64,000 nt of DNA from Rhineura floridana (GCF_030035675.1 NC_084487.1:89352486-89416485), one strand, 5' to 3'; positions 35,530 to 46,858 are shown, counted from the first letter of the stretch. Notes: generated by a model from the letters alone, not told the origin. Made by a program: numbers and translations.

Positions 35530-36440
35530 TGGGCACTGGACAGAGGGAAAGTCCTTTTCCTTTTCAAAAGAAAAACACTGTGAACAGTATCATTGTTTTT
35601 CAGGGTTTCCCCCACCTTTTTATTCCACAGCAGGCACATGTAGTCTTCCACACACATTTAAGCCAAAGCTGTCACTGGCCACGGCCACACCAATCCTTTA
35701 TTCCACTTTAAACAGTCATGGCATCCCCCAATGTGATTTAAATGTATTCTGTGCATGCAGCCATTGTAGGCTGCCTTGAGACATTTGTTATAGCCTACAA
35801 AGATGTGTGTGTGAGTGAGAGAGAGAGTATTGCCAACAATTCTTAAAACAGGCCAATCAGTGCCACCAGTGTAAAAGAAGCTCATCATTTAATGTAGTAC
35901 TTCTTTTTACCTAATCCATTATTTTTCTAGATTCAGACATGAAACCCTTGTGACAGTAGCTTTGCTTTCAGCACATAAGGCTCCAAACTTGCTATAGTTC
36001 ATCAGTTGTTTTTCATTTTAATTGGAACAAGTGTTGTCCATGTGTCTGCATTGCATAAGCTAGTGACACACAGATGTCTGCAAGACTTTTTTAAAAAGTA
36101 CATCTGGAATCACAGAAGTTGTACTGAACTCCAAATTAGATGCGACATGACATGCAACTCAGTACAAGCTACCTAACTAAAAGCAACCTTGGGAGATTCT
36201 GAATTTCAAGAGAGAAATGGCAGTGGGGAGGAGGAATAACCGATTCCCCCCCCCGGCTGTTTTTTCCACTTAAAAAAAACCCCATCCATCCCCCAAGCTG
36301 CTTTTTCTCCTGTAGGAGTAAGTATATGGATACTTGCATATGTATGTTTTTCCTCACATGGAGGATGGGAGCAGCTCAGGGCAGCTTTGAGTGTGGGGAA
36401 AGTAGCTGGAGGAGAAAGACCTATGCAGTGCTTCCTCTAC
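35530..36440. other. Intergenic, nothing recognised
   Basis: No gene or well-bounded repeat recognised. Confidence 0.35.
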
Positions 36441-36444
36441 TAGT

Positions 36445-36772
36445 CTTCACCCACATCTGCACCACACATTTAAAGCACTCTTATACCACTTCAACAGTTA
36501 TGACTTCCCCCAAAGAATCCTGGGAACTTAGTTTGTTAAGGGTGTCAAGACTTGCTAGGAGAACCCTATTTCCCTCACAAAGCTACAATTCTCAGAGTTC
36601 CCCGGGAAGAGAGATTGATTGTTAAACCAGTCTGGGAATTGTAGAGGAATAGGGGTCTTCTAACAACTCTCAGCACCCTTAACAAACTACAGTTCCCAGG
36701 TTTATTTGGGGGAAAGCCATGACTGTTGAAGTGGCATAAGAGTGCTTTAAATGCATGGCGTGGGTGTGGCCT
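36445..36772. mobile_element. Palindromic MITE, ~330 bp
   Basis: The left arm CATTTAAAGCACTCTTATAC, then CCACTTCAACAGTTATGAC, then AACTTAGTTTGTTAAGGGTG, is repeated in inverted order on the right (CACCCTTAACAAACTACAGT, GACTGTTGAAGTGG, AGAGTGCTTTAAATGCATGG). The element can fold into a hairpin almost end to end. There is no coding capacity. Confidence 0.8.
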
Positions 36773-36817
36773 TCTATTCAAGTCTGCAGCCTCCTGAAGT
36801 TGCTTTTGCTATGGGAC

Positions 36818-36912
36818 TAACAATGCAATCTTATATACATCTACTCAAAAATAAATCTCAATGAGTTCAATGTGGCTTACTCCTAAGTAAGTGCACATAG
36901 AATTGTGACCTG
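36818..36912. repeat. Short interspersed palindromic repeat
   Basis: 'gcaatcttatatacatctac' through 'aatgagttcaatgtggctta' and 'agtaagtgcacatagaattg' is a foldback repeat. Recurs, diverged, near 2925, 35345, 39265, 41885, 42770, 44800, 45590, 52195 and 60655. Confidence 0.5.
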
Positions 36913-36914
36913 CA

Positions 36915-38925
36915 TGTCATAACTAGTTTAGCCCATCACCCTCAGACAGATATTACAATCTTATTCAGGGCGACATGTGAGATACTGGAGCACTGTATGC
37001 ATATGCAGGCAATTTCACACATGTACTTTGCAGCAGACTTCTGTACATATGGTGGTGGATATCTGTGTATCCTGTTTCTATATATATCTTGCTGGATTGT
37101 GGTCTAATATTAGAAGAGTTCATAAAGGGGAATCTCTTGCTGCCTTCTTGGAGAAAGCACATGGCTTGGATTTGCAAGCACGAAATTAGGATATAAGGAT
37201 CTCCCTCAACCTTAATTTTAATTTGTAAATTGCCTAGATACTTGTTGCGTAGATAACTCATAAAACCAATAAAGAATAAATATTTGAATCAATGATTCAT
37301 CAAGCCCAGTAAATAGAATATCTGTTAAATTTCTTTATTAGCTATGTGACTGTATGTCCTACTTTACAGAAGACAGTCCTCTATTTCAGCCTTTCACAAC
37401 TTTTGGGTCCCCAGATGTACAGTTTCCATAATTCCTGCCCACTGACTATGTTGGCTGGAGCTGATGCGAGCTGTAGTCCAGCAGCATCTGGGGACTCAAT
37501 GGTTGTGAAAGGCAATTTGAAAGGCTGTGCTGTCCAAGTCTGTTTTAAAGATAATAACCTCTAAGGGAGAGTGGGGTCTTGAATTTGCACATCAACAGTA
37601 AGCACCTGGACAGCACACATGTCACCAGGTCATAGGCCTCCCAGGTATGGTGACATGTATTGTATTTCTATTTAAATTATAATACTCCTTTCTAAGTTTG
37701 CAAAAGTCCAATGAGAAACATTGTTTAGTACAGAAAACAAAACAAAACAGAAACATACACTCCTCGTCTGCAAAATGAGAGCATTCTAGAAATCTGATTT
37801 TGTTCCAGGAATGTACTTTGAAAACAGACAACCTAAAAATTCCTGAGCCCTACCCATTGGCTTACTGCCTTAGTTCTCCATCTGCTCAAAAGGACCTGAA
37901 GACCCTTTGCTGACATTTAACATCAAATCTTCCAAATCCTAATTTAATGAGATAACTCAGTTGATATCGGAAATGTAGCCGGAGAGGAGGCCACACAGAG
38001 AATGGATGAACACCAAGAACTGTAAAACAAATGGCTTATAATGGTTTATATATAGGCGTGTTTCCTATATTTGCAACTGTATTCCCTGCAACTGACTACC
38101 AGCCTCTGAGTTTACTTCATGTTTTGAGATGCACATCTCCCTTCACACTTTGCATGTGCCCTGGAGGGAACAGTTGTGTAAGAGCAGTAAATCTGCCTAC
38201 TACAATAAAGTGTGGATTAGCCCTTAGGTAGTTTTTGTGCCTGACACAGAATATCAGAATTAAACACCTTTCATCCATTTTTAATGGCATGCTGAGTCAG
38301 AGGCAAAAGACAGGAAAATGGTGCTCCCTCTGGAAATTTTGTCCAGAGTGACTACTTTTGTGTCGCTTCATAATTAGTAAGGCCTGGCCTGTAACCAGAT
38401 CAATAGCTTACATGTCTCTCTCTAATATGTAAAATCCACCCACCAAGACTGGCTGCCCTGAACGCTGGGAATGTTTAGAGGCAAGTCTAGATTTTGAAAT
38501 CACTTATCTCAGGAGCGGCACTTTGTTTCGTGATACCTGACTCGTCTCGCTTTACCACACCCAATTAATTCCCTGTGGAGGTAAATACTTTCCACTCTCT
38601 TTCACCATTTTGTTAGTCATTTTTACCCTTTTTTAGGCCTATTGTATCTCCTGTGGTGTTGTTCCCCCTCCACCCTCATCCAATATAGAAAAAGTAAAAT
38701 TAAAAAGTCTGGATTAACAGCCATGGCATTTTGATTTTCACATTGCTTTGCTGATTCTTTTGCAGACTCCAGCAGGGAAGCTGAGGAAATTAAAGAGTAC
38801 AGTAATTTCACTAATCAGTCATGTCCCTGGCATTCAGCCACACACACCACCACACATCAACACCCCCCCAATATGCACATGTTCAGCACATGTAAGGGAC
38901 TCTACATGTATTCTGAAGTAGGGTT
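36915..38925. other. Intergenic with one MITE
   Basis: Apart from the MITE at 37387-37513, nothing was recognised. Confidence 0.4.
37387..37513. mobile_element. hAT-like palindromic MITE (CAGCCTTTC end type)
   Basis: Begins CAGCCTTTCACAACTTTTGG and ends CAATGGTTGTGAAAGGC. The arms include GGTCCCCAGATG and CATCTGGGGACT. Same subfamily as 59321-59458. Confidence 0.8.
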
Positions 38926-38928
38926 GCC

Positions 38929-39800
38929 AGGTCAGAAGCATCCCAAACCCTGAGATTTCAGGGGTGGGCCCAAGTGATGTCACAGGGGCGGGCTCGAGTG
39001 ATGTCATTAAGCATTGACCACAGTTGCTTGGAGCATACAGTTCAAACAAAAACATTTCTCTGAGTGGAAATTAAAATAGAAATCTTAGCTAAAAGATGGA
39101 GCCGGGTAGGGAACATTTAATCTAGCGTACTTGCTTCTGGCAAGAAAGGTTTAAGTGCCCTCAGGCTAGGCCAATCACCAGAAGGCCACTGAAGGAAGAA
39201 AGGAGCATAGTGTTGTGGAGATCTTAGATGGGAGCACTCAGGAATAAAGATGGATGCCCCTGAAGGGCTGCAATTCGAAACACACTTACTAAGGGACTAA
39301 GCCTTATAGAACTCAACAGGACTTACATCTAAGTCAGTGGTTCTCAAACTTTTTTGGTTCACGGCACACTGTAAAACATATAAACATTTTCTGGCGCACT
39401 TCATGTACAAAATTAAAAATATATTAATATATTTTAAACTATGAATAAAAATAACTTAATCTATAGAAAACTATTACTTACCCTATACAAATGGGTTTCT
39501 TCTCATTTTTAAAATATGCTTTCATAATATTTGAGGCACACCTAGCCACCTCTTAATGTGCCTGGGTGCACTGTTTGAGAATCACTGGTCTAAGTAGATA
39601 TAGTTTGAATTGTGCTGTTGGTAAAGCTTAACTAGGGATCCTCAGCAAAGATATCCATATCTAAGCAGGGCTGGCAATCCCCTGCCTGGAATGCCCTGCT
39701 CCTACCTTTTCACATGGCTGCTCCAAACTTCTTTACAGATTTGACCCTTCACTTCAGAAAGAGATTTGAGAAATGAGTGCGAGTAAGAAGATTCTTTACC
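38929..39800 (+). repeat. Long dispersed repeat, copy 1
   Basis: Starts TAGGGTTGCCAGGTCAGAAG and is collinear with 42412-44425 over about 600 bp of shared sequence. Shared blocks include 'gagatttcaggggt', 'aaaagatggagcc', 'gtagggaacatttaatct', 'gtgttgtggagat' and 'aaacttctttacagatttga'. Both copies are non-coding. A hAT-type element (39335-39587) interrupts this copy only. The class is unknown. Confidence 0.85.
39335..39587. mobile_element. hAT (Charlie-like) non-autonomous element
   Basis: Begins CAGTGGTTCTCAAACTTTTT and ends TGTTTGAGAATCACTG, typical hAT terminal inverted repeats. Flanked by an 8-bp duplication, ATCTAAGT (39327-39334) and GTCTAAGT (39588-39595), with one mismatch. The other copy of the surrounding repeat (42412-44425) lacks it, giving an empty site. 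Confidence 0.92.
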
Positions 39801-40320
39801 CTTTTCTGTCTACCCTGTGGGCTTCTATAAACTCACTTTGACAGCCAACCCAATTCCAGTGAGTAATAACTGACAAAGAGAAAACACACATGGTTTGGTC
39901 TACCTTCACAGGCAGCAGCATGGAAACAACAATTGCAGCCACAGTTCCCAATATGTGAATTCTTTTTTATCACTATTGGGCAAGAAACAAACCATCATGC
40001 AACCAACAAAGTGCATCATCAGTGAATTTAAGGGGGCTGAGCTAAGCGCATGGAACCACTGTTGTTGCTTCTATGGATGTAAGGAAGAGAGGTTAAAGGT
40101 AAATGAAATGTGAATAGAAAAAGAAAAACAAGACAGTGATGATTTCCTAAATGCAACACCATACCAACCACAACAAGATTCCTATGAGTAAGGCAGAAAA
40201 CTCAGCATCCCACAACTGCTCAGGGTTCCTAACTAAAAAACAAAACTAAAAAAATCCTGGCAGCCAATCAGCCAAGGTCACAGAAATCCCCATGCAGCAC
40301 AACCTGACCCGGGGGCTGCA
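39801..40320. other. Intergenic, nothing recognised
   Basis: No gene. Weak similarity to sequence after 44425 suggests the long repeat may extend slightly farther. Confidence 0.35.
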
Positions 40321-40324
40321 GTTA

Positions 40325-40690
40325 GTACAAAATGCTGTGGCATGATTGCTGACATGAGTAAGATCCTATCAGCACATAATACCTCTGCTCTGAAATCTGC
40401 ATTGGTTGCTGGTTTGCTATCAGGCCAAAGTCCAGAAGTGCTTTCCATGTTACGGGGGCCACATAGTACTTGTTCTGCTCTTGTAAGAAATCAGTCCTTT
40501 AGTATGGCAGCACTTATGCTTTGGAACTCCCTGCCTATTGACATTTGGCAGATGCCTTCATTGTACTCTTTTCAGCACCTACTAAAAACTTTTTTTGTTT
40601 AGACAAGCCTACCCATGCATGTAGAAGCTATTGTGTTTTTATCTGTTTTTAATTCATTGTTGCTTTTATATTTGGGATGTTTTTAAATGT
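40325..40690 (+). mobile_element. Old L2-clade LINE 3' region, first tandem unit
   Basis: The + strand shows eroded LQLVQNAVA at the start and LWNSLPIDIWQMPSLYSFQ near 40520-40580, the end of L2 ORF2. The 3' part from about 40478 is repeated at 40697-41240. Confidence 0.75.
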
Positions 40691-41240
40691 TCTTTTGTAA
40701 GAAATCAGTCCTGTAAAGTGGCAGCATTTTGGATACTCTGTTCATAGGGTTTTCTTGGTAAGAGGTATTCAGAGGTGATTTACCATTGCTTTCCTCTGAC
40801 TTTGGACACATACCATATTTTGGACACATAATGAGAAGACATGATTCACTAGAAAAGACAATACAGAAAAACAGAAGGGAGTAGAAAAAGAGGAAGACCA
40901 AACAAGAGATGGATTGATTCCATAAAGGAAGCCACAGACCTGAACTTACAAGATCTAAGCAGGGTGGTTCATGACAGATGCTATTGGAGGTCACTGATTC
41001 ATAGGGTCACCATAAGTCAAAATTGACTTGAAGGCACATAACAACAACAAAGTGGCAGCACCTACGCTTTGGAACTCCTTGCCTATTGACATTAGGCAGA
41101 CGCCTCTTTTCAGCACCTGCTAAAATCATTTTTGTTTAGGCAAGCCTATCCATGCGTGTAGAAGCTATTGTGTTTTTAAATCTGTTTTTAACTCATTCTT
41201 GGTTTTATTAATTTGAATGTTTGTCTTTAACTATTTTTGC
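40691..41240 (+). repeat. Second tandem unit of the L2 3' region, split by Bov-B
   Basis: TTGTAAGAAATCAGTCCT (40696-40713), then AAAGTGGCAGCA and, after the insertion, CTTTGGAACTCCTTGCC repeat the sequence of 40482-40690. The unit length is about 215 bp. It is a tandem duplication of part of the LINE that preceded the Bov-B insertion. Confidence 0.8.
40727..41048 (+). mobile_element. Bov-B/RTE LINE insertion with inverted 5' segment
   Basis: The 322-bp insertion is flanked by a perfect 12-bp target-site duplication AAAGTGGCAGCA (40715-40726 and 41049-41060). From about 40815 it is sense Bov-B: GHIMRR, then KRGRPNKRWIDSIKEATDL and the terminal GGGTCACCATAAGTC with an ACAACAAC end. The first ~75 bp are antisense SINE/Bov-B-type sequence (CATAGGGTTTTCTTGGTAAG, GAGGTGATTTACCATTGC). 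Head-to-head halves inside one duplication suggest twin priming or template switching. Confidence 0.88.
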
Positions 41241-41339
41241 CAATAATTTTATTGTTTTAATCCTTTCTGTAAACTGCTTTGAGTTTTTTTACAATAAAGC
41301 AGTATATAACTGTTGTAAATAAAATACATAAATAAATTT

Positions 41340-41490
41340 TGGAGTCACAGCTTTTAAAAATGTTTTTAAAGATGTTTTGCTTTAATATATTTTAAAGTCT
41401 GTTTTTATGATTTTTAAAGTGTTTTTAGTGCTTTTGTTTGCCACCCTGGGCTCCTACTGAGAGGAAGAGCAGGAAATAAATAAATAAAAA
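41340..41490 (+). mobile_element. L2-type LINE 3' tail
   Basis: CACCCTGGGCTCCTACTGAG, then AGGAAGAGCAGGAAATAAAT and an AAATA-repeat tail. Only the 3' terminus is recognisable. Confidence 0.6.
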
Positions 41491-41499
41491 TAAACTTCA

Positions 41500-42220
41500 T
41501 TCACCCAAACCAAAATTCAGAATCATGCCACTTTAAGCTGTTTTGCAACTGTTTATACTTGTTTTATGGTTATTGGTTTTTAAAGGGATTTATTTCTTCT
41601 TGTGAGCTGCCTTGTTTTCCAATCACCAACCCTACCTCACACGGTTGTTGGAAAGACTCCATACACACACACACACTTGTAAATATACACCCCATATAAT
41701 AGTTTATTGTCAAACCAGTTGGTCATTGCAAAACATTTTTTTAAAAATCAGTATTAGTTTCCTACATAATAAAAAATGTGATACCTAGGTAAACCCTGCC
41801 TAATTGCTTTAAAAATAGGATTGGAGAGGAAGGGAAAGATTTACAACACAAACACAATTCTTTGTTATGTTTACTCAAAAGTCCCATTAATTTACAGCAC
41901 AATCCTAACCATGTCTACTCAAAAGTCAGTCCTAATGAATTCGATGGGGTTTACTCCAGGTACATGGGATTAGCATTGCTTTACTCCCAAGTATTGGATT
42001 AAATACTTTCATATTGCCAAGGTTTTCAAAGCACCAGGGTCTGACTCTTGCACGCAAGAGAAAAAAACTTTAAGCCATATTCTTACGTACTCACACAAAC
42101 TGAAAATCTCAAAACCACCATTTTCTGACCTTGCAATTAAGTCTAGCCACTGCCTGGGTCAACAAATCACAACCCTGGCTTCACTTATTGGCTACAATCC
42201 TGAAAGGGCGGGGTTAGAGC
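41500..42220. other. Intergenic with a short dispersed repeat
   Basis: Positions 41885-41990 carry the 'gcacaatcctaaccatgtct' repeat seen elsewhere in the window. Otherwise nothing recognised. Confidence 0.4.
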
Positions 42221-42338
42221 CAGAGCTTGGAAAAGTTATTTTTTTAAAACTATAACTCCCATCAGCCCAATCCAGTGGCCATGCTGGCTGGGGCTGATGG
42301 GAGTTGTAGTTTTAAAAAAGTAACTTTTCCAAGCTCTG
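42221..42338. mobile_element. Near-perfect palindromic MITE
   Basis: CAGAGCTTGGAAAAGTTA at the left and its inverse TAACTTTTCCAAGCTCTG at the right bound a 118-bp element that folds nearly completely through CTCCCATCAGCCC / GGGCTGATGGGAG. High arm identity suggests a young or gene-converted copy. Confidence 0.85.
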
Positions 42339-42994
42339 CTAGGAGCTGCTATAACAGATCCGTTAAACAGATTTAACAGTCAGGCTGATGTTTTGGTGCA
42401 TATCTTGGGAATAGGGTTGACAGGTCAGAAGCATCCCAAAACTTGAGATTTCAGGGGTAGGCCCTAGTGATGCCACAGGGGTGGGCCCAAATTATGTCAT
42501 TAAGCATGATACATAAAGCATCAATCACAGTTGCTCAGAGCATACAATTAAAAAAAAATACCTGATTGGAAATTAAGATAGAAATCGTAGCTAAAAGATG
42601 GAGCCTGGGTAGGGAACATTTAATCTAACCTACTTGCTTTTGGCAAGAAGGGTTTAAGTGCCTTCAGGCCAGGCCAGTCACCAGAAGGCCATTGTAGGTA
42701 GAAAGGAGCCTAGTGTTGTGGAGATATCAGATGGAAGCATTTGGGAGTAAAGATGGATGCCCCTGAAGGCTGCAATTCTAAACACACTTACTGAGGGACT
42801 AAGCCCCATAGAACTCAATAGGACTTACTTCTGAGTAGGTATAGTTTGGATTGTGCTGCTGGTAAAGCTTGACTAGGGATCAAAAACATCCATATCCAAG
42901 CAGGGTTGGCAACCCCCTGCCTGGAATGCCCTGCCCTTATGTTTTAACATAGCTGCTCCAAACTTCTTTACAGATTTGACCCTTCACTTCAGAA

Positions 42995-44371
42995 TCGGGC
43001 TTCAGGACTGGACATGGAACTGAAACAGCCTTGGTCGCCCTGGTGGATGATATGAGGAGGGCGTTGGATAGGGGAGAATATACCTTCCTCGTCCTCCTGG
43101 ATCTCTCAGCGGCTTTCGATACCGTCGACCACAGTATCCTTTTAGATCGCCTGGAAGGTTTAGGAATAGGGGGTACTGTTTTACCGTGGCTCCGTTCCTA
43201 TCTCTCAGACAGATGCCAACGGGTGGCAGAGGGGGATGAGGTCTCAGACCCTTGGCCTCTCAATTGTGGAGTGCCACAGGGTTCTATCCTCTCCCCCATG
43301 CTATTCAACATCTATGTAAAGCCGCTGGGGGCCATCATCAGGAGATTTGGGCTGCGGTGCCACCAATATGCGGATGACACTCAGCTCTATCTCTCGTTTA
43401 AGTTCTCACCAGAGTTGGCTGTGGATACCATGTCCAAGTGCCTGGAATCCGTAAGTGGATGGATGGGAAGGAATAGGCTGAAACTAAATCCCAACAAGAC
43501 CGAGGTGTTGCTCGTGGGAGATAGGAGCAGATTGGGGGATATAGACCTGGTGTTCAATGGGGTAAGATTACGCTTAAAAGACCAGGTCCACAGCCTCGGG
43601 GTCATTCTTGACTCCCAGCTGTCCATGGAGGCTCAGGTCTTGGCAGTGAGCCGGGCAGCTTGGTATCAATTACATCTGATAAGGAGGCTGCAACCCTACC
43701 TTCCTGCCCATTTGCTCCCACGGGTGATACATGCCCTGGTCTTCTCCTGCTTAGACTACTGTAATGCGCTCTACGTGGGGTTACCCTTGAAAACGGTCCG
43801 GAAATTACAACTGATACAGAATGCGGCGGCATGTTTGATTAAGAACAGCCGGCGCCGTGATCATATCACTCCGATGTTAATAGATCTACACTGGCTACCA
43901 GTTGTTTACCGGGCCCAATTCAAGGTGTTGTTGTTGACCTTTAAAGCCCTACACGGTTTCGGCCCAGTTTATCTGAAGGAGCACCTCCAACATCACCAAT
44001 TATGCCGCCTAACGAGATCAGCCACACAAGACCTTCTCTCGGTCCCACCAGTTAAGATAGCGAGGCTGGTGAGGACCAGAGAGAGGGCATTTTCGATTGT
44101 GGCCCCCACCCTCTGGAACTCCCTTCCTTTTGACCTTCGCCATGCCCCTTCCTTGATAGGTTTCCGCCGGGCCTTAAAGACCTGGCTGTTCAGGCAGGCC
44201 TACGGGACCTCTGGGGTGGGTTAGCTTTTAATATTGGTATTATTAATTATTGTTTGGTCCTCATTGGCTTTTATTGTATTTTACTGTAAAATTGTATGTC
44301 GCCTAGAGTGGCGGTTAATTCGGCCAGATAGGCGACTCACAAATAAAATTTTATTATTATTATTTTATTAT
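42995..44371 (+). mobile_element. L2-clade LINE, 5'-truncated, relatively young
   Basis: The insertion begins abruptly inside the reverse transcriptase and ends in GGCGACTCACAAATAAAATT and an ATT-repeat tail. Comparison with the empty site in copy 1 of the surrounding repeat fixes both ends. At most a few bases appear duplicated or altered at the junction, as is usual for CR1/L2-clade LINEs. It is the same family as the antisense copy at 7541-9419 but much better preserved. Confidence 0.95.
43031..44224 (+). CDS. L2 LINE reverse transcriptase, C-terminal part (open)
   Basis: An open frame of 397 codons with no stop, fed from upstream, so the true start is missing. Motif A LLDLSAAFDTVDH lies at residues 22-34, GVPQGSILSPMLF at 80-92 and the catalytic YADD at 113-116. 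The NPNKTEVLLVG, DHITP/DLHWLP and LWNSLPFD blocks follow. Functional L2 ORF2 also needs an N-terminal endonuclease and upstream fingers, both lost here, so the copy cannot move itself. Unbroken coding of this length marks it as younger than every other LINE in the window. Confidence 0.9.
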   Translation: MVALVDDMRRALDRGEYTFLVLLDLSAAFDTVDHSILLDRLEGLGIGGTVLPWLRSYLSDRCQRVAEGDEVSDPWPLNCGVPQGSILSPMLFNIYVKPLGAIIRRFGLRCHQYADDTQLYLSFKFSPELAVDTMSKCLESVSGWMGRNRLKLNPNKTEVLLVGDRSRLGDIDLVFNGVRLRLKDQVHSLGVILDSQLSMEAQVLAVSRAAWYQLHLIRRLQPYLPAHLLPRVIHALVFSCLDYCNALYVGLPLKTVRKLQLIQNAAACLIKNSRRRDHITPMLIDLHWLPVVYRAQFKVLLLTFKALHGFGPVYLKEHLQHHQLCRLTRSATQDLLSVPPVKIARLVRTRERAFSIVAPTLWNSLPFDLRHAPSLIGFRRALKTWLFRQAYGTSGVG

Positions 44372-44429
44372 AAAGAGGTTTGAGAAATGAGTAAGAGTAA
44401 GAAGATTCCCTACTCTTTTCTACAGACTT

Positions 44430-46673
44430 ATGAACAGAGTTTTGTTTAATGCATCTACACATACACAAACAAAATCAGTGTTCTTGGAAGTAACTCAGTT
44501 GTGAGTGACTCACAAAGAAATCTGTGTTAAACTGCAGCTGTATGGATAGATTTTTATTCAACAAGATACACATTCTAGGAACCTGGTTGCAAATAGACTT
44601 ACACCTATATAAAACTGCCTTGAATTATACAGATATGAATATATTTGTATTTAATTGCATACACAAACATGCCCCCATAATCAGGGTGTTTCCAACTTTC
44701 TGGCCTGCATGGGAGAATTGCGGACATTTTGGGATACACTTTGAGAGGTTGTTTTTTTAAAAAAAGGAAAGAGAAAGACACACCCAGCTCAAAACTCAAG
44801 CATGCTCTTGAGTACGACTTAGTTACAGATATAAAATAATAAGTTTGTCATACTCAGAGTAGACCCATTGAAATTAATGGGTATCACTTACTCATAGGTG
44901 TACCCTATGACTTAGCTAGATGCATCATCATCATAAATTCTGCTGTCAATTCCAACAATTCCTTCTGCTGCTCCTCCTTTCTCTCTCTGCATCGCTTTAA
45001 ACAATGTTATACTCCTCTCCCAATCTTTTTTTTTAAAGTTGTGCAAATAATTTAAGGGAAATTTGGTAACAGGCCTGAGTGCATTTCTTTATTTTCCTTT
45101 TTCTGGGAAAAGTGCTCTGCTCACTGAACCCCGTCTGGGGTGCTGACGCATTTTGAAGTCATCATTGATACCTCCTATTTTACCAGGTTCAAGCCCAACT
45201 TTTGACAAGTGTAGGTGAGGGGCAAGTTGTCTGGATGTTGTTCCTGAACATTTATTTCAAACACTATGATTGGGAAAAGTCAAAGTGATCCAAACTGCAA
45301 ATCCTTTGCTGGGAAGTAAATCTGACTGAACTGGATAGGCTTTCCTTCTGAGTCAATGTGTACAGATTGAGTTAAACTATCTTTCCTTGTCCCAATTCTA
45401 GTCCCCTCTCTTTCTTTTTGTCTCTCTCTCCCTCTTTCTTTTTATTCCCTTCCTCCCTTCCGACTTTACTCGGAAGCCAGTCCCTAGCACCTTTTATTAA
45501 GGCTTACTCCTAAGTAGATGTGCACTGCTAGCCTTTCCTTCATCTTTCCTCTCTGCAACATACCTTTTTGTCCAGCTTCATCAGCCTGCAATCTTAACCT
45601 CACCTACCTAGGAGTAAGCCCCACTGAATCTAATGGGCTTACTTCTGAGCAGACCTGGTTTGGATTTGCTGCTGTCAGTTATTCTCTTGCCAAGCCAGTC
45701 TTAAATCATTCTGCCTTTTGCACGGAAAGTCCTTCACCTTGGCCATCTCTTTCCATCTCCCCCCCCCTTTCTTTCTGATGCCAAACCCAGCCTCCTACAC
45801 ACCCAAAACAGAGCAAGGTTAGAGACAGTTTTCTGAAGATCCTTCCACCTAATACAGCATTCTGACAATAAGGTATATTAGTGAAGAAGCTGGTGGGGAG
45901 AGATTTAGGCTCTCTGCAAGCAAGAATTTGATATGCTTAGGTATTAGTTTAGGTTTTTTGAAAGTCGGTTTTTAAACAAACAAAAAACACCCTACCATCT
46001 GATTGCTTTCATCCAGTCTTGTGCTAGCTACGTTGAAAAGGTTTGAGAGAGAAAAGGGGCAAGTGTACACAAATGCACATGTCTTAAAATTATCAATTTA
46101 TAAATATAAAAGGAAGAAACAGGATTTTTCCAGGATAGCCACTTTACTACAGATTTACTACTCTCTGTGTGTGAGTCTATATACACACACACCCTCTCAT
46201 CATCCTACCTACTTCCTCCTGTGCCAGAACATGTGCAACACAAGATAAAAATATTTTTGCAATTACCGCCCCCCCACAAGACTTTTTGTAATTACCCACA
46301 CACACACAAAACTTACCCAACTACATTAGAGTATAGTATGAACCTCCCCTGCCTCTGGTTTAAGCTTCTCTCACACACATACAAATGCACACTTTCCGAA
46401 TTTTAGTGAAGCTGACAAGGCATTGCAGATTTTACCTGTGAGTTGCGAGCACTTTGCTGTTTTTAAAAATCTTTCTCTTCTCTCTCTGTGGAAAAGGGAG
46501 AAGGTTTATTAGCAGGTGAATATTCTGGTGTTTTCAGGAATGACATTTCAAAACAGGGATAATGAATTTCATTATGAGGATTATCCAAGAGATTGAGTTT
46601 TTCCTCTGGTGAATCTCTACAGAAATGGACTGAGTAAAACCAATAATAGAAACTACAGTACCGCAAGTGATGT
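44430..46673. other. Intergenic with short dispersed repeats
   Basis: Degraded copies of the small 'taagccccactgaatctaat' repeat occur near 44800-44915 and 45590-45672. Short CA-rich runs lie near 46185 and 46300. No gene. Confidence 0.4.
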
Positions 46674-46681
46674 CTGCAACA

Positions 46682-46858
46682 TGGGGTTGCCAGGTTCAGG
46701 GCCTGAGACTGATCCTGTATCTTTAGGAGAAAGTCAGCCATGTGCAGGTGTTCTTGCAACGCCGTAATGGGAAAAACCACAAGGTGGAATTCTCCCTTCC
46801 CCCTGCACAACTTTTAAAGATACGGAAGACCTCTTGGAGGCTGGGCCTGGCAACCCTA
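46682..46858. mobile_element. hAT-type MITE with exact 8-bp duplication
   Basis: Begins TGGGGTTGCCAGG and ends CCTGGCAACCCTA (inverted repeats with one mismatch). Flanked by CTGCAACA on both sides (46674-46681 and 46859-46866). The 177-bp interior is non-coding. Confidence 0.92.

Larger units (their letters stand above)
42412..44425 (+). repeat. Long dispersed repeat, copy 2
   Basis: Same repeat as 38929-39800, in the same orientation about 3.5 kb away. It lacks the hAT insertion of copy 1 but is split by an L2 LINE at 42995-44371. Continuity resumes with AGGTTTGAGAAATGAGTAAG, matching AGATTTGAGAAATGAGTGCG in copy 1. Confidence 0.85.

Noticed and set aside
35237-35779. 180-codon ORF on the + strand
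   Set aside because: Spans the end of a transposon and the G-rich tract; Gly/Arg/Lys-rich low-complexity translation.
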